Of a DNA stretch of 64,000 nt, positions 27,016-35,986 are shown piece after piece (positions within the stretch are counted from its first letter, which is position 1; every line of letters starts with the position of its first letter). The stretch lies in the NCBI GenBank assembly GCA_023666945.1, contig JAMPAY010000004.1, forward strand, positions 62,001-126,000. The letters run 5' to 3'. Position numbers and translations under genes: made by a program. The stretch is from Paludibacter sp. (GTDB lineage: Bacteria > Bacteroidota > Bacteroidia > Bacteroidales > Paludibacteraceae). Under the pieces are notes generated by a model, which saw only the letters and a list, made by a program, of their open reading frames with translations, did not search any database and was not told the DNA's origin.

Positions 27016-27474
27016 ATGGAAAAAGAAGATATACTCAGGCGTGAGCAACGCGCGGAAGACTTGTTCCGCCAAGGCTTTAATTGTTCGCAGGCAGTGTTTG
27101 CGGCTTGTGCAGATTTATACGGAATAGATGAGACATTGGCGTTGCGTTTGTCGGCATCGTTTGGCGGAGGAATCGGGCGTATGCGCCAAACGTGTGGAGC
27201 GGCGTGCGGTATGTTTATGCTGACAGGTATGTACAACGGTTCTGCGACTCCGCACGATAATAAGGGGAAGATGCGTAATTATCAGACGGTTCAGCATTTG
27301 GCAGAAGAATTTCGCGCGTATAACGGTTCGCTCATATGTGCCGAACTGTTGCGTTTGGCCAAACCGGAAGGTACACCCCAACCTGAAGAACGTACGGATG
27401 CCTATTACAAGAAACGTCCTTGCATCGAAACGATTCGTTCGGCAGTAAGAATTTATTGTGAGAATCTATTGTAA
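27016..27474 (+). CDS. C_GCAxxG_C_C family protein
   Basis: 152 residues from the ATG at 27016. The family signature is visible: Cys in GFNCSQAV, GCAxxG-like TCGAACGMF, and single conserved cysteines in LICAEL and RPCIETI. These proteins are predicted redox or metal-binding proteins of unknown function, often near oxidoreductases, which fits the neighbouring lpdA gene. An earlier start at 26941 would overlap the promoter and is rejected. Confidence 0.85.
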   Translation: MEKEDILRREQRAEDLFRQGFNCSQAVFAACADLYGIDETLALRLSASFGGGIGRMRQTCGAACGMFMLTGMYNGSATPHDNKGKMRNYQTVQHLAEEFRAYNGSLICAELLRLAKPEGTPQPEERTDAYYKKRPCIETIRSAVRIYCENLL

Positions 27475-27493
27475 CCAAATATACTTGTTCTGT

Positions 27494-28864
27494 ATGTACG
27501 ATTTAGCAATTATCGGTGGCGGTCCTGCCGGTTATACGGCAGCCGAAAAGGCGGCAAAGGCAGGTTGGCAAGTGTTGCTCTTTGAGCAAACGGCATTAGG
27601 TGGCACGTGCTTGAATGTAGGGTGTATTCCTACGAAGACGTTGCTTTATGGTGCAAAAACGTATCATAACATGCTTAATGCTGCCAAGTATGGTGTAACC
27701 GCTCAGCAAGTTGGGTTTGACTATGCCCGCATGCAGCAGCGCAAGAACAAAGTGGTGCGTAAGTTGGCGGCAGGTATTCGGGCACGTTTGCAGGGGTGTA
27801 CGATTGTGTCTGCGCAGGCACAAGTGGAGCAGTATGAAGAGGGTCGTATTGCGATGACAGCCAACGGAGAACATTACGAAGCGCAACGATTGCTAATCTG
27901 CACCGGATCGGTTAATTTTGTACCTCCGATTGCGGGGGTGCAGGCGAATCCTTATGTGTGGGATTCTACGGCAGCCTTGGCGGCAACAGAGTTGCCCGCT
28001 TCGGTGGTTATTGTAGGCGGAGGCGTGATAGGTATGGAGTTTGCAACACTCTACAACGAATTGGGGGTAGATGTTACGGTGATTGAGGCGATGCCTACGG
28101 TGCTTGCCAATACGGATGCCGATATAGTTGCCGTGCTGCGTACCAACTATGAGAAGAAAGGGGTGCGCTTCCTTACGCAAACAAAGGTGACTTCCATAGA
28201 AGGGCAAGAAGTGCATTATGAACAACAAGCGGAAAACGAAGAAGTCGTAAAAGGTACGGTGTGTGCCGAACGTATTTTGGTATCGGTGGGCAGACGCGCC
28301 AACTTGGAAGGATTGGATAAATTGCCGTTGGAGATAGAACGTGGTGCCATAAGGGTAGACGAATTTATGCAGACCAACCTGAAAGGCGTATATGCTGCGG
28401 GCGATGTGACGGGCAAAATAATGTTGGCGCATGTGGCATCGCGTCAGGCGGAAGTGGCCGTAGGGAGAATGTTGAAACAGATTCCGTTGCAGCGCATTGC
28501 CTATAACGCTATTCCGTCGGTGGTGTACACCAATCCGGAGATTGCTGTAGTGGGGTTATCGGAGAGCGATCTTACGGGTAAAGATTGTGTATTGCCCATT
28601 CCTTATGACGTGCATAGTTTGCCCATGACCTATTCGGGGCGTTTTGTTGCCGAAAATGAGGGTGAAACAGGTTTGTGCAAGTTGATAACCGACAAAAAGA
28701 GCAATACGGTTTTGGGGGTGCATATGGTGGGTAATCCGTGTTCCGAATTTGTGTCAGCGGCATCGTTTGCAGTGCGAATGGGCTATACGTTGGCGGAGTT
28801 TCAGCAGGTGGTATTTCCGCATCCCACTGTATCGGAGATTATGCGTGAGTGTGTAGTGGAATGA
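27494..28864 (+). CDS. lpdA: Dihydrolipoyl dehydrogenase (E3 / L protein)
   Basis: 456 residues from the ATG at 27494. Flavoprotein that reoxidises dihydrolipoyl groups of 2-oxoacid dehydrogenases and of the glycine cleavage H protein with NAD+. Seen: FAD-binding IIGGGPAGYTAAE at the N-terminus, the redox disulfide GGTCLNVGCIPTK, NAD-binding IVGGGVIGMEFA, the second FAD motif VYAAGDVTG, and the active-site pair in FPHPTVSE near the C-terminus. Its TGA overlaps the mnmA start (ATGA). Confidence 0.92.
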   Translation: MYDLAIIGGGPAGYTAAEKAAKAGWQVLLFEQTALGGTCLNVGCIPTKTLLYGAKTYHNMLNAAKYGVTAQQVGFDYARMQQRKNKVVRKLAAGIRARLQGCTIVSAQAQVEQYEEGRIAMTANGEHYEAQRLLICTGSVNFVPPIAGVQANPYVWDSTAALAATELPASVVIVGGGVIGMEFATLYNELGVDVTVIEAMPTVLANTDADIVAVLRTNYEKKGVRFLTQTKVTSIEGQEVHYEQQAENEEVVKGTVCAERILVSVGRRANLEGLDKLPLEIERGAIRVDEFMQTNLKGVYAAGDVTGKIMLAHVASRQAEVAVGRMLKQIPLQRIAYNAIPSVVYTNPEIAVVGLSESDLTGKDCVLPIPYDVHSLPMTYSGRFVAENEGETGLCKLITDKKSNTVLGVHMVGNPCSEFVSAASFAVRMGYTLAEFQQVVFPHPTVSEIMRECVVE

Positions 28865-29994
28865 GTATGAAAGAGGGTGTTTCGGATAGGCGTGTATTGA
28901 TGGCGATGAGTGGCGGAATTGATAGTTCCGTTGCAGCCATGTTGCTTTTGGAGCAGGGGTACGAATTGGTGGGAGTGACGTTCCGTACGTACGATAGTAT
29001 TCGCGAATCGTGTATTGCCAAAGAGAAAGGATGTTGCTCCATAGAATCGATCATGGAGGCAAAGCACCTGGCGGAGCAGTTGGGTTTTGAACATCATATC
29101 TTGGATTTCAGAGATACTTTTCGTGACAATGTAATAGCCGACTTTGTCAGTGAATATATGCATGGGCGTACACCGAATCCGTGTGTGTTGTGTAATTCGC
29201 ATATAAAATGGGGTAAACTCATGGAGGCTGCCGATGCTTACAATTGTGCGTGGATAGCCACGGGGCATTATGCGCGTATTGCGCAGCGAGAGGAGCATTG
29301 GTATCTGCAGAATGCAATAGATGCAAAGAAAGACCAGACGTACTTTTTGTGGATGCTGACAGAAGAAAATCTGCAACGAACACTTTTCCCTTTGGGAGGA
29401 CTCACCAAGCAACAAGTGCGGGAAATTGCACTCCAACATGGTTTCGAGCGGTTGTCACGTAAAACGGAAAGTCAGGAAATATGCTTTGTTCCCGATAACG
29501 ATTATCGTACTTTTTTGCGTCCTTATATTGAGCATTCAGAAACGGATTGTGCCGCTCTTTCTCCCGGTAATTATGTTGATGCCGAGGGGCGTGTGTTGGG
29601 GCGACATGCGGGCTATTGCAACTATACGATAGGGCAGCGTAAGGGGTTGGGGATTGCGTTGGGCAGTCCGCGTTATGTAACCCGCATTGATGCGGCAACC
29701 AATGAAGTAACATTGGGTGAACACGACGATTTGTTGGCCGATGTTTTGCGTGCGGATGCTGTTCGTGTACGTGATGTCGGATGGTTGCAGGAGGATGCTG
29801 TGGTGCAGGCGCGGATACGTTATAAGTCGCCGGCAGTAAAAGCGCGGCTTGATTTGTCGGAATGGCAGGCAGAAGACGTAAAATCACGTTTGTCGTTGCA
29901 TTTCGAGCAGCCGGTGTGGGGAATAACACCCGGTCAGTCGGTAGTGTTGTATAAAGACGGTTTGGTTGTAGGAGGGGGTATTATCTGCTGCTGA
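28861..29994 (+). CDS. mnmA: tRNA-specific 2-thiouridylase MnmA
   Basis: 377 residues, starting at the ATG that overlaps the lpdA stop. Adds sulfur to U34 in the anticodons of Lys, Glu and Gln tRNAs. PP-loop SGGIDSSVAA near residue 20, the catalytic cysteines in NPCVLCNSHIKW and SQEICFVPDN, and YTIGQRKGLGI typical of MnmA. The insertion KEKGCCSIESIMEAKHLA carries extra cysteines and is of the kind found in Bacteroidota MnmA. Last gene of a three-gene operon. Confidence 0.92.
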   Translation: MSMKEGVSDRRVLMAMSGGIDSSVAAMLLLEQGYELVGVTFRTYDSIRESCIAKEKGCCSIESIMEAKHLAEQLGFEHHILDFRDTFRDNVIADFVSEYMHGRTPNPCVLCNSHIKWGKLMEAADAYNCAWIATGHYARIAQREEHWYLQNAIDAKKDQTYFLWMLTEENLQRTLFPLGGLTKQQVREIALQHGFERLSRKTESQEICFVPDNDYRTFLRPYIEHSETDCAALSPGNYVDAEGRVLGRHAGYCNYTIGQRKGLGIALGSPRYVTRIDAATNEVTLGEHDDLLADVLRADAVRVRDVGWLQEDAVVQARIRYKSPAVKARLDLSEWQAEDVKSRLSLHFEQPVWGITPGQSVVLYKDGLVVGGGIICC

Positions 29995-30453
29995 TGCTGT
30001 GGATAACAGCACAGCGATAAATCTGCAAGCAAATGCCATTGTTGCGGATTGATTTCTCTAATTAAAAATACTCGATTGCATTTGCTTGAAGTGCAGGTTT
30101 TTTGCGAGCGATTTGCGACATTGTCATGAGATTGTAACGAGCGATTGATCCGTTCGCTATTGTTTTTCAAAGATTTGGTGTGTATTGTTTTGTAATCTGT
30201 GAATTTGCAAAATGGTCTGTTGCTTGTTCTTTTCAGGATGAGGAAAAGGGATGTTTTTGCAGGTGCTACAAGCATTTTTTTTGCAGGATGGTGGGGGATG
30301 GTATGTGTTCTGTAAACTTTTTTATAGTAGTGGCTTATGCCGGGTTTGGCATAAGCCGGCAGGTTTTGGCAGTTGCGATGGCATATTGTTTTGGACAAAA
30401 ACGGAACTACGTTGGATAATTACGGAAAAGTTGGGGTATTTTGTAGGGTGGTC
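29995..30453. other. Intergenic region before the V-ATPase operon
   Basis: No gene seen in 460 bases. Two hairpins are present: TGCTGT/ACAGCA right after the mnmA stop (29995-30011), and a 10-bp stem GGCTTATGCC/GGCATAAGCC with loop GGGTTT at 30332-30357. Either could help end mnmA transcription, but neither has a clean T-run. Confidence 0.5.
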
Positions 30454-30484
30454 TTGTTCATTTGGTATAAGTTTTGTATCTTTG
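30454..30484 (+). promoter_or_regulatory. Promoter of the V-type ATPase operon
   Basis: TTG (30454-30456), 20 bases, TATCTTTG (30477-30484), 75 bases before the first subunit gene. It is the only good promoter match I noticed ahead of the nine-gene run. Confidence 0.75.
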
Positions 30485-30558
30485 CAACGTGGACGGAAAG
30501 GAGATTTTCTACCGTTTTGTAATGATGAAACAAGAAGAATATAAAAACTAACTACGAT

Positions 30559-31149
30559 ATGAATACATCACTTCAAGAACTCACCGACAAAATTTATGCA
30601 GAAGGTGTAGAGAAAGGAAAAGCACAGGCTCAGGAGATTGTGGCCGAAGCCGAACGTAAAGCCACAGAAATTATCGCTAAGGCTGAAGCCGAAGCCAAGG
30701 CAAAATTAGCGCAGGCTGAACACAATGCTGCCGAACTCGACAAAAATACACGTTCAGAACTGAAATTGTTTGCATCGCAGGCAGTGAGTGCGCTGAAAAC
30801 GGAAATAGCCGATTTGCTTTCCGATACATTGGCGCAGGATTCTGTTAAGGCAGCCACGGCTGACAGTGCATTTATGCAGAAAATTATTGCTTCTTTGGCA
30901 GAACAATTGGTGAAACAAGGTGAAGTTGTTGTTGAAACCAAGGATGCAGAAGCCTTGAATGCCTATTTTGCACAAAATGCAAAAGGATTGTTGGAAAAGG
31001 GTGTTGTAATCAAAGAAGTTAAGGGTATTAAAACCGAGTTTACCATTGCTCCGAAAAAAGGCGGGTACAAACTGGCTTTTGGCGATAAGGAATTGGTGGA
31101 GTACTTTAAGGAATATCTTCGTCCGCAATTGGTGAATATGTTGTTTTGA
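30559..31149 (+). CDS. ntpE: V-type ATP synthase/ATPase subunit E
   Basis: 196 residues. Peripheral-stalk subunit that holds the catalytic head against rotation. The N-terminal half (about residues 5-75) is a long Ala/Glu/Lys-rich coiled coil (EKGKAQAQEIVAEAERKAT), and the C-terminal half is a small mixed domain ending near FKEYLRPQLV, as expected for subunit E. First gene of the operon. No separate subunit G/H (its coiled-coil partner) was found in the window. Confidence 0.85.
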   Translation: MNTSLQELTDKIYAEGVEKGKAQAQEIVAEAERKATEIIAKAEAEAKAKLAQAEHNAAELDKNTRSELKLFASQAVSALKTEIADLLSDTLAQDSVKAATADSAFMQKIIASLAEQLVKQGEVVVETKDAEALNAYFAQNAKGLLEKGVVIKEVKGIKTEFTIAPKKGGYKLAFGDKELVEYFKEYLRPQLVNMLF

Positions 31150-31196
31150 TAGACGGACAGTAAGGTATCAATCTAACCAAACAACGAAAAAGAACA

Positions 31197-31892
31197 ATGC
31201 TTTACAATTATTTATTGGCAGGATTGGAAGAACTCCGATTGGGGCAACCGCAAAAAATGTCGCAGGAGGAGTTGTTGGCGGAATTGCGCACGCAACTGAC
31301 GCAAAAAGATATGCGTCTGTTGGATTTGTTGCGCATGACCAAAGATTCTCCATTGGTGCAGGAGATGCTCGATGCAAACCCCGATTTAAGAGAAGAATCA
31401 TCGCTATCGGAAGACGATTTGAAAACGCAACTTTACTATCAGTATGGTGCCAAGTGCGGGAATCGCTTTGTTCGCGATTGGTTCTTGTTTAATCTTGATT
31501 TGAATAATGTATTGGCGGCTACGGTGTGCCGACGTCATGGATTTGATGTACAGAAAGCCGTTGTCGGTAATAACGAAGTGGCACAACAGTTGCGCAAAAA
31601 CTTATCGGCCAAAGATTTCGGCTTGGCAGGTATATTGCCCGATTATGCCGATATCATGAAATTGGCGGATATTGATAATCCGCTGGAACGCGAGAAAAAT
31701 ATTGATGCTCTGCGTTGGCAATGGCTTGAAGACCATACGGTATTCTGTAATTTTGAGATAGAGAATGTATTGGCGTATTGGTTGCAGTCGGTTATTTTGC
31801 ATCGTTGGGATACGCTCACGGTTGAGAAAGGAGAAAAAGTATTTCGCGAATTGTTGGCAGAGATGAAAAAAGGAATCAAGTTGGAAATATAA
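31197..31892 (+). CDS. DUF2764 protein of the V-ATPase operon
   Basis: 231 residues, all-helical in appearance. DUF2764 genes lie between E and A in V-ATPase operons of Bacteroidota, and no gene recognisable as subunit C (the funnel that joins rotor and central stalk) is present here. Segments such as FNLDLNNVLAATVCRRHGFD and FEIENVLAYWLQSVIL resemble in pattern the repeated helices of subunit C, so a subunit-C-like role is inferred from position and helix pattern only. Starts 47 bases after ntpE. Confidence 0.75.
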   Translation: MLYNYLLAGLEELRLGQPQKMSQEELLAELRTQLTQKDMRLLDLLRMTKDSPLVQEMLDANPDLREESSLSEDDLKTQLYYQYGAKCGNRFVRDWFLFNLDLNNVLAATVCRRHGFDVQKAVVGNNEVAQQLRKNLSAKDFGLAGILPDYADIMKLADIDNPLEREKNIDALRWQWLEDHTVFCNFEIENVLAYWLQSVILHRWDTLTVEKGEKVFRELLAEMKKGIKLEI

Positions 31893-31907
31893 AAACAGAA
31901 CGATATA

Positions 31908-33665
31908 ATGACAACAGGAAAAGTAAAAGGTATAATCTCCAACCTTGTGACGGTGGGCGTAGATGGACCTGTCTCGCAAAATGAGATTTGCTATATCCAT
32001 TTGGGCGATACCCATCTGATGGCGGAAGTGATAAAGGTTACGGGAGATAATGTGTATGTGCAGGTGTTCGAATCGACCCGCGGACTGAAAGTAGGCAATA
32101 CCGTAGAGTTTACGGGGCACATGCTTGAGGTGGCATTAGGTCCCGGTTTGTTGAGCCGTAACTACGACGGATTGCAGAACGACCTTGATAAACTGACAGG
32201 TGTATTTTTGCAACGTGGCGAATACAACTTCCCGCTGGATGAAGAAAAACAATGGCACTTCAAACCTATTGCCAAGGCAGGCGATGTGGTGACTGCTGCT
32301 GCATGGCTCGGCGAGGTGGATGAAAACCATCAACCGCATAAAATCATGGTGCCTTTTGTTATGGAAGGAAACTATACGGTTAAGTCGGTAATTGCGGAGG
32401 GTGACTACACAATCAACGAAACGATTGCTGTTCTTACCGATGAGGAGGGCAACGACCATAAAGTTACGATGGTGCAGAAGTGGCCTGTAAAACGCCCCAT
32501 TACGGCATACAAATCGAAACCGCGTCCATTCAAATTGTTGGAAACAGGAGTGCGTACGATTGATACTGCCAATCCTATCGTAGAGGGCGGTACGGGTTTT
32601 ATTCCCGGACCTTTCGGAACTGGAAAAACGGTGCTGCAACATGCCATATCGAAGCAGGCGGAAGCCGATATTGTAATTATAGCGGCTTGCGGTGAACGTG
32701 CTAACGAGGTGGTGGAAATTTTCGTGGAATTCCCCGAGTTGGAAGACCCGCATACAGGACGCAAACTGATGGAACGTACCATCATTATTGCCAATACATC
32801 CAACATGCCTGTGGCAAGCCGTGAAGCATCGGTCTATACGGCTATGACCATTGCGGAATACTATCGTTCTATGGGATTGCGCGTATTGCTTATGGCTGAC
32901 TCTACTTCGCGTTGGGCACAAGCCTTGCGTGAGATGTCCAACCGTTTGGAAGAATTGCCGGGTCAGGACGCTTTCCCAATGGACTTATCGGCAACCATCG
33001 GTGCTTTCTACGCACGCGCCGGGTATGTGTATTTGAATAATGATGCAACGGGTAGTATTACCTTTATAGGTACGGTTTCACCTGCCGGCGGTAACCTGAA
33101 AGAACCGGTAACCGAGGGTACTAAAAAAGCCGCTCGTTGTTTCTATGCTTTGGAGCAGAACCGTGCCGACCGTAAACGCTATCCTGCTGTCAATCCGATC
33201 GACTCTTATTCGAAATACCTTGAATATACCGAATTTGAAGAGTATATTACAGAGCGTATCAATGGTGAATGGTTGCAGAAAGTCAATCGTATGAAAACTT
33301 TCCTGCAACGCGGTAAGGAGATACAAGAACAAATCAATATCTTGGGTGACGACGGTGTACCCGTTGATTACCATGAGGCATTCTGGAAATCGGAACTTAT
33401 CGACTTTGTCATACTGCAACAAGATGCGTTCGATAAAATTGATGCCATGTGTCCATTGGAGCGTCAGGAATATATGTTGGATTTGGTAATGGACATATGT
33501 GCGCATGATTACGATTTCGACAACTTCTTGGATGTGAATGAGTATTTTAAGAAACTTATCAACCTCTGCAAGCAGATGAACTACTCGGAATTTCATAGCG
33601 AACAATTTGAAAACTACCACAAGCAATTGGAAGAGTTACTTGCTCAGAAACAGATAAGAGCCTAA
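31908..33665 (+). CDS. ntpA: V-type ATPase catalytic subunit A
   Basis: 585 residues. Carries the catalytic nucleotide site: Walker A GPFGTGKTV at residues 234-242, the A-subunit-specific non-homologous region before it (about 115-190), and the arginine-containing DSTSRWAQALREMSNRLEE. Length and order are normal for bacterial A subunits. Its stop is only 6 bases before a DNA methyltransferase gene instead of the usual subunit B gene. Confidence 0.95.
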   Translation: MTTGKVKGIISNLVTVGVDGPVSQNEICYIHLGDTHLMAEVIKVTGDNVYVQVFESTRGLKVGNTVEFTGHMLEVALGPGLLSRNYDGLQNDLDKLTGVFLQRGEYNFPLDEEKQWHFKPIAKAGDVVTAAAWLGEVDENHQPHKIMVPFVMEGNYTVKSVIAEGDYTINETIAVLTDEEGNDHKVTMVQKWPVKRPITAYKSKPRPFKLLETGVRTIDTANPIVEGGTGFIPGPFGTGKTVLQHAISKQAEADIVIIAACGERANEVVEIFVEFPELEDPHTGRKLMERTIIIANTSNMPVASREASVYTAMTIAEYYRSMGLRVLLMADSTSRWAQALREMSNRLEELPGQDAFPMDLSATIGAFYARAGYVYLNNDATGSITFIGTVSPAGGNLKEPVTEGTKKAARCFYALEQNRADRKRYPAVNPIDSYSKYLEYTEFEEYITERINGEWLQKVNRMKTFLQRGKEIQEQINILGDDGVPVDYHEAFWKSELIDFVILQQDAFDKIDAMCPLERQEYMLDLVMDICAHDYDFDNFLDVNEYFKKLINLCKQMNYSEFHSEQFENYHKQLEELLAQKQIRA

Positions 33666-33671
33666 ATATAT

Positions 33672-35276
33672 ATGCAACAACAATCCCTTTGGGCAAATAT
33701 CGAAACACAAAATGTCAGTATACCTGAAGTCGCAAACCAACTGCAGGTGTCTATAGCAACGATACACAATTGGATAAAGGTTGGGTATCTGCATTCTGTG
33801 TGTGCGAAGACAGTAACCAAAGAGAGTGTAGATATGTTCGTTGCGCAATATATAGGGCAAACTAAGTTAGTATCAAGGGCTAATAAATTGCATAAGATAG
33901 GAGGTGAAACTGATTTTGATATAGCAACCTACCAAGGAACTGATATTTCGGTTGACTATGAATCCACGTTGTCGGATGCTTATCGTAATCAAGAGGGTAT
34001 ATTTTATACACCCGAGCATATTGTGACAGATATGTTAGAAAGTGTTTCTGTTCAGCCGGATGATACATTTTTAGAACCATGTTGTGGTAGTGGAAATTTT
34101 GTAATTGCAGCCATACATAAAGGATTCCTCCCTGAGAATATATATGCTTTTGATACGGATAAAAATGCTGTAGAGATTACTCGGCATCGGATTTATGAAC
34201 TAACAGGGTATGATAGTAAAAATATCGTATGTGCGGATTTTTTACAAATATGTCCATCCATAAATCGTAAGTTCGACTATATATATACAAACCCTCCTTG
34301 GGGAAAGAAACTGCCTAAGCATGTTCGTGACCAATATGCCGATAGTTATAACGTTGGCAATAGTAAAGATACGAGTGCCCTTTTCTTTTTTGCATGTTTG
34401 TCGGTGTTAAAAGAAAATGGAAATATGGGATTATTGTTACCAGAAGCATTTTTTAATGTAGCAGCATTTGAAACAGCGCGCCAAAAGATGCTATCACTAT
34501 CTGTTAAACGCTTGACGGATTATGGAAAGATATTTGGAGGAGTGATGACAAAAGCAATGGGGGTGGAGTTAGATAATACTATTTGTAAAAATGCTTCACA
34601 ATTAGTTACTTGTGAAATAGGGAAAAAAATAACGAAACGCACAGTACATTCATTCTTGACAATGCCTAGAAATATTTTCAATTTGGCATACACGGAACAA
34701 GCAACGAAAATTATTGAGTACATGTATGCGTTACCTCATATTACACTAAAGAATAATGCTCGTTGGGGATTAGGAATTGTAACTGGTAATAATAAAGAAA
34801 AGTGTTTGAGTATTCAACATAAAGGATATGTTCCTGTTTATAGGGGGAAAGATATTACATCAGTAGGTTTATTGTCACCGACATTATTCATTTCAGAAAC
34901 ATTAGAAGGTTGTCAGCAAGTAGCACCGATGTCCTTATATTTAGCCAATGAAAAACTTATATATAGATTCATATCTAATAAATTAGTCTTTTATTGTGAT
35001 AGAGAGCAACGCTATGTGTTAAATAGTGCTAATATGCTTGTATTAAATGAAACATTTCCTTTGACGGGGCAACAGACTGTTGATTTATTGAATAGCAAAT
35101 TTATGAATTGGTTATTTCAAATGCTATTTGGTGCAAATAAGGTATTGCGGAGCGATTTAGAACTATTGCCCATATGTATTGAGTATTTTCAAGAACATAA
35201 GAATTTTAATGAGAATGAGTACTTGAATTTTATTAATATAGAAGAAAGAAATGGAACTTACCGAATTAAAGAATAG
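33672..35276 (+). CDS. N6-adenine DNA methyltransferase with N-terminal HTH (type II-like RM)
   Basis: 534 residues. Residues about 15-40 form a MerR/excisionase-like helix-turn-helix (SIPEVANQLQVSIATIHNW). The methylase core has the SAM-binding FLEPCCGSGNF (133-143) and the catalytic NPPW (207-210) of gamma-class N6-adenine methyltransferases. The C-terminal third (about 360-530) looks like a target-recognition domain of the TaqI/type IIG kind, without a nuclease of its own. It overlaps the following PD-(D/E)XK gene by 26 bases. Both lie inside the V-ATPase operon, are visibly more AT-rich than the subunit genes, and have no evident promoter, so expression from the ATPase promoter is inferred. 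Confidence 0.87.
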   Translation: MQQQSLWANIETQNVSIPEVANQLQVSIATIHNWIKVGYLHSVCAKTVTKESVDMFVAQYIGQTKLVSRANKLHKIGGETDFDIATYQGTDISVDYESTLSDAYRNQEGIFYTPEHIVTDMLESVSVQPDDTFLEPCCGSGNFVIAAIHKGFLPENIYAFDTDKNAVEITRHRIYELTGYDSKNIVCADFLQICPSINRKFDYIYTNPPWGKKLPKHVRDQYADSYNVGNSKDTSALFFFACLSVLKENGNMGLLLPEAFFNVAAFETARQKMLSLSVKRLTDYGKIFGGVMTKAMGVELDNTICKNASQLVTCEIGKKITKRTVHSFLTMPRNIFNLAYTEQATKIIEYMYALPHITLKNNARWGLGIVTGNNKEKCLSIQHKGYVPVYRGKDITSVGLLSPTLFISETLEGCQQVAPMSLYLANEKLIYRFISNKLVFYCDREQRYVLNSANMLVLNETFPLTGQQTVDLLNSKFMNWLFQMLFGANKVLRSDLELLPICIEYFQEHKNFNENEYLNFINIEERNGTYRIKE

Positions 35277-35904
35277 GATACTACAAGCATATAAGGGAAA
35301 TCCTTTTATGAAATGTCAGATAATGAGTAGAATAGAACAGGATAAATCAATCTTCCCGTTTAATGAATATGAATTATTATTGGCAACTTTTTTGGCAAAA
35401 GGGAATATTACTTATGAAACCTATTTGGAAATAAGAGGGGAATATATAGCGAAGAATCCGAATTTATGGATATTCGAAATTTCTGCACCTCGTGGTTTTG
35501 GTGAGTCATTTGCGCAAACTTATTTATTAGGCAAATGTTCAAAATTACAACCTGCATCTAAACAATTAGATAAAAACTATCATGGTCAATACGATTTGTG
35601 GTTAGATGGAATACGTATAGAGGTAAAGGCTTCACGAGTATGTGATAGTAGAAGTGACGAACCTTTGTATAAAAAAGCATTATCATATAATACACAATGT
35701 CCTTTTTTGATGAATTTTCAGCAACTTAAACCACAATGTTGTGATGTATTTGTATGGATGGCAGTATATCGTGATAAGATATCTATATGGGTCATGAACT
35801 CAAAGGAGGTAATGGAACACAAGGATTATTCTAAAGGACAACATCGTGGTAATAATGGAAATGAAGGACAATTGCATATTACAGAAAAAACATTAAATCA
35901 TTAA
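35251..35904 (+). CDS. Putative type II restriction endonuclease (PD-(D/E)XK), probably frameshifted near its end
   Basis: 217 residues as read. Asp115 in QYDLWLDG and Glu124/Lys126 in IRIEVKAS form the PD-(D/E)XK nuclease pattern; SAPRGFGESFAQ before it is like several type II enzymes. Its start overlaps the methyltransferase, so the pair is a classic restriction-modification unit. The frame stops right after an A6 tract (35885-35890). If the tract had seven A, translation would go on for about 20 coding-like residues (NIKSLNKYRLKSDNIALAIK and a few more) to a stop at 35970-35972, 14 bases before ntpB. The enzyme may therefore be truncated, phase-variable, or misread. Recognition site unknown. 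Confidence 0.75.
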   Translation: MELTELKNRILQAYKGNPFMKCQIMSRIEQDKSIFPFNEYELLLATFLAKGNITYETYLEIRGEYIAKNPNLWIFEISAPRGFGESFAQTYLLGKCSKLQPASKQLDKNYHGQYDLWLDGIRIEVKASRVCDSRSDEPLYKKALSYNTQCPFLMNFQQLKPQCCDVFVWMAVYRDKISIWVMNSKEVMEHKDYSKGQHRGNNGNEGQLHITEKTLNH

Positions 35905-35986
35905 ACAAATATAGATTGAAAAGTGATAATATTGCATTAGCAATTAAACGTGCAGCAAGTAGAAGTAAATAAAAAACTACACAAAT

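Noticed and set aside
32136..32921. 261-codon minus-strand frame in the V-ATPase A gene
   Set aside because: Antisense to a highly conserved catalytic subunit; no start context or homologous pattern.
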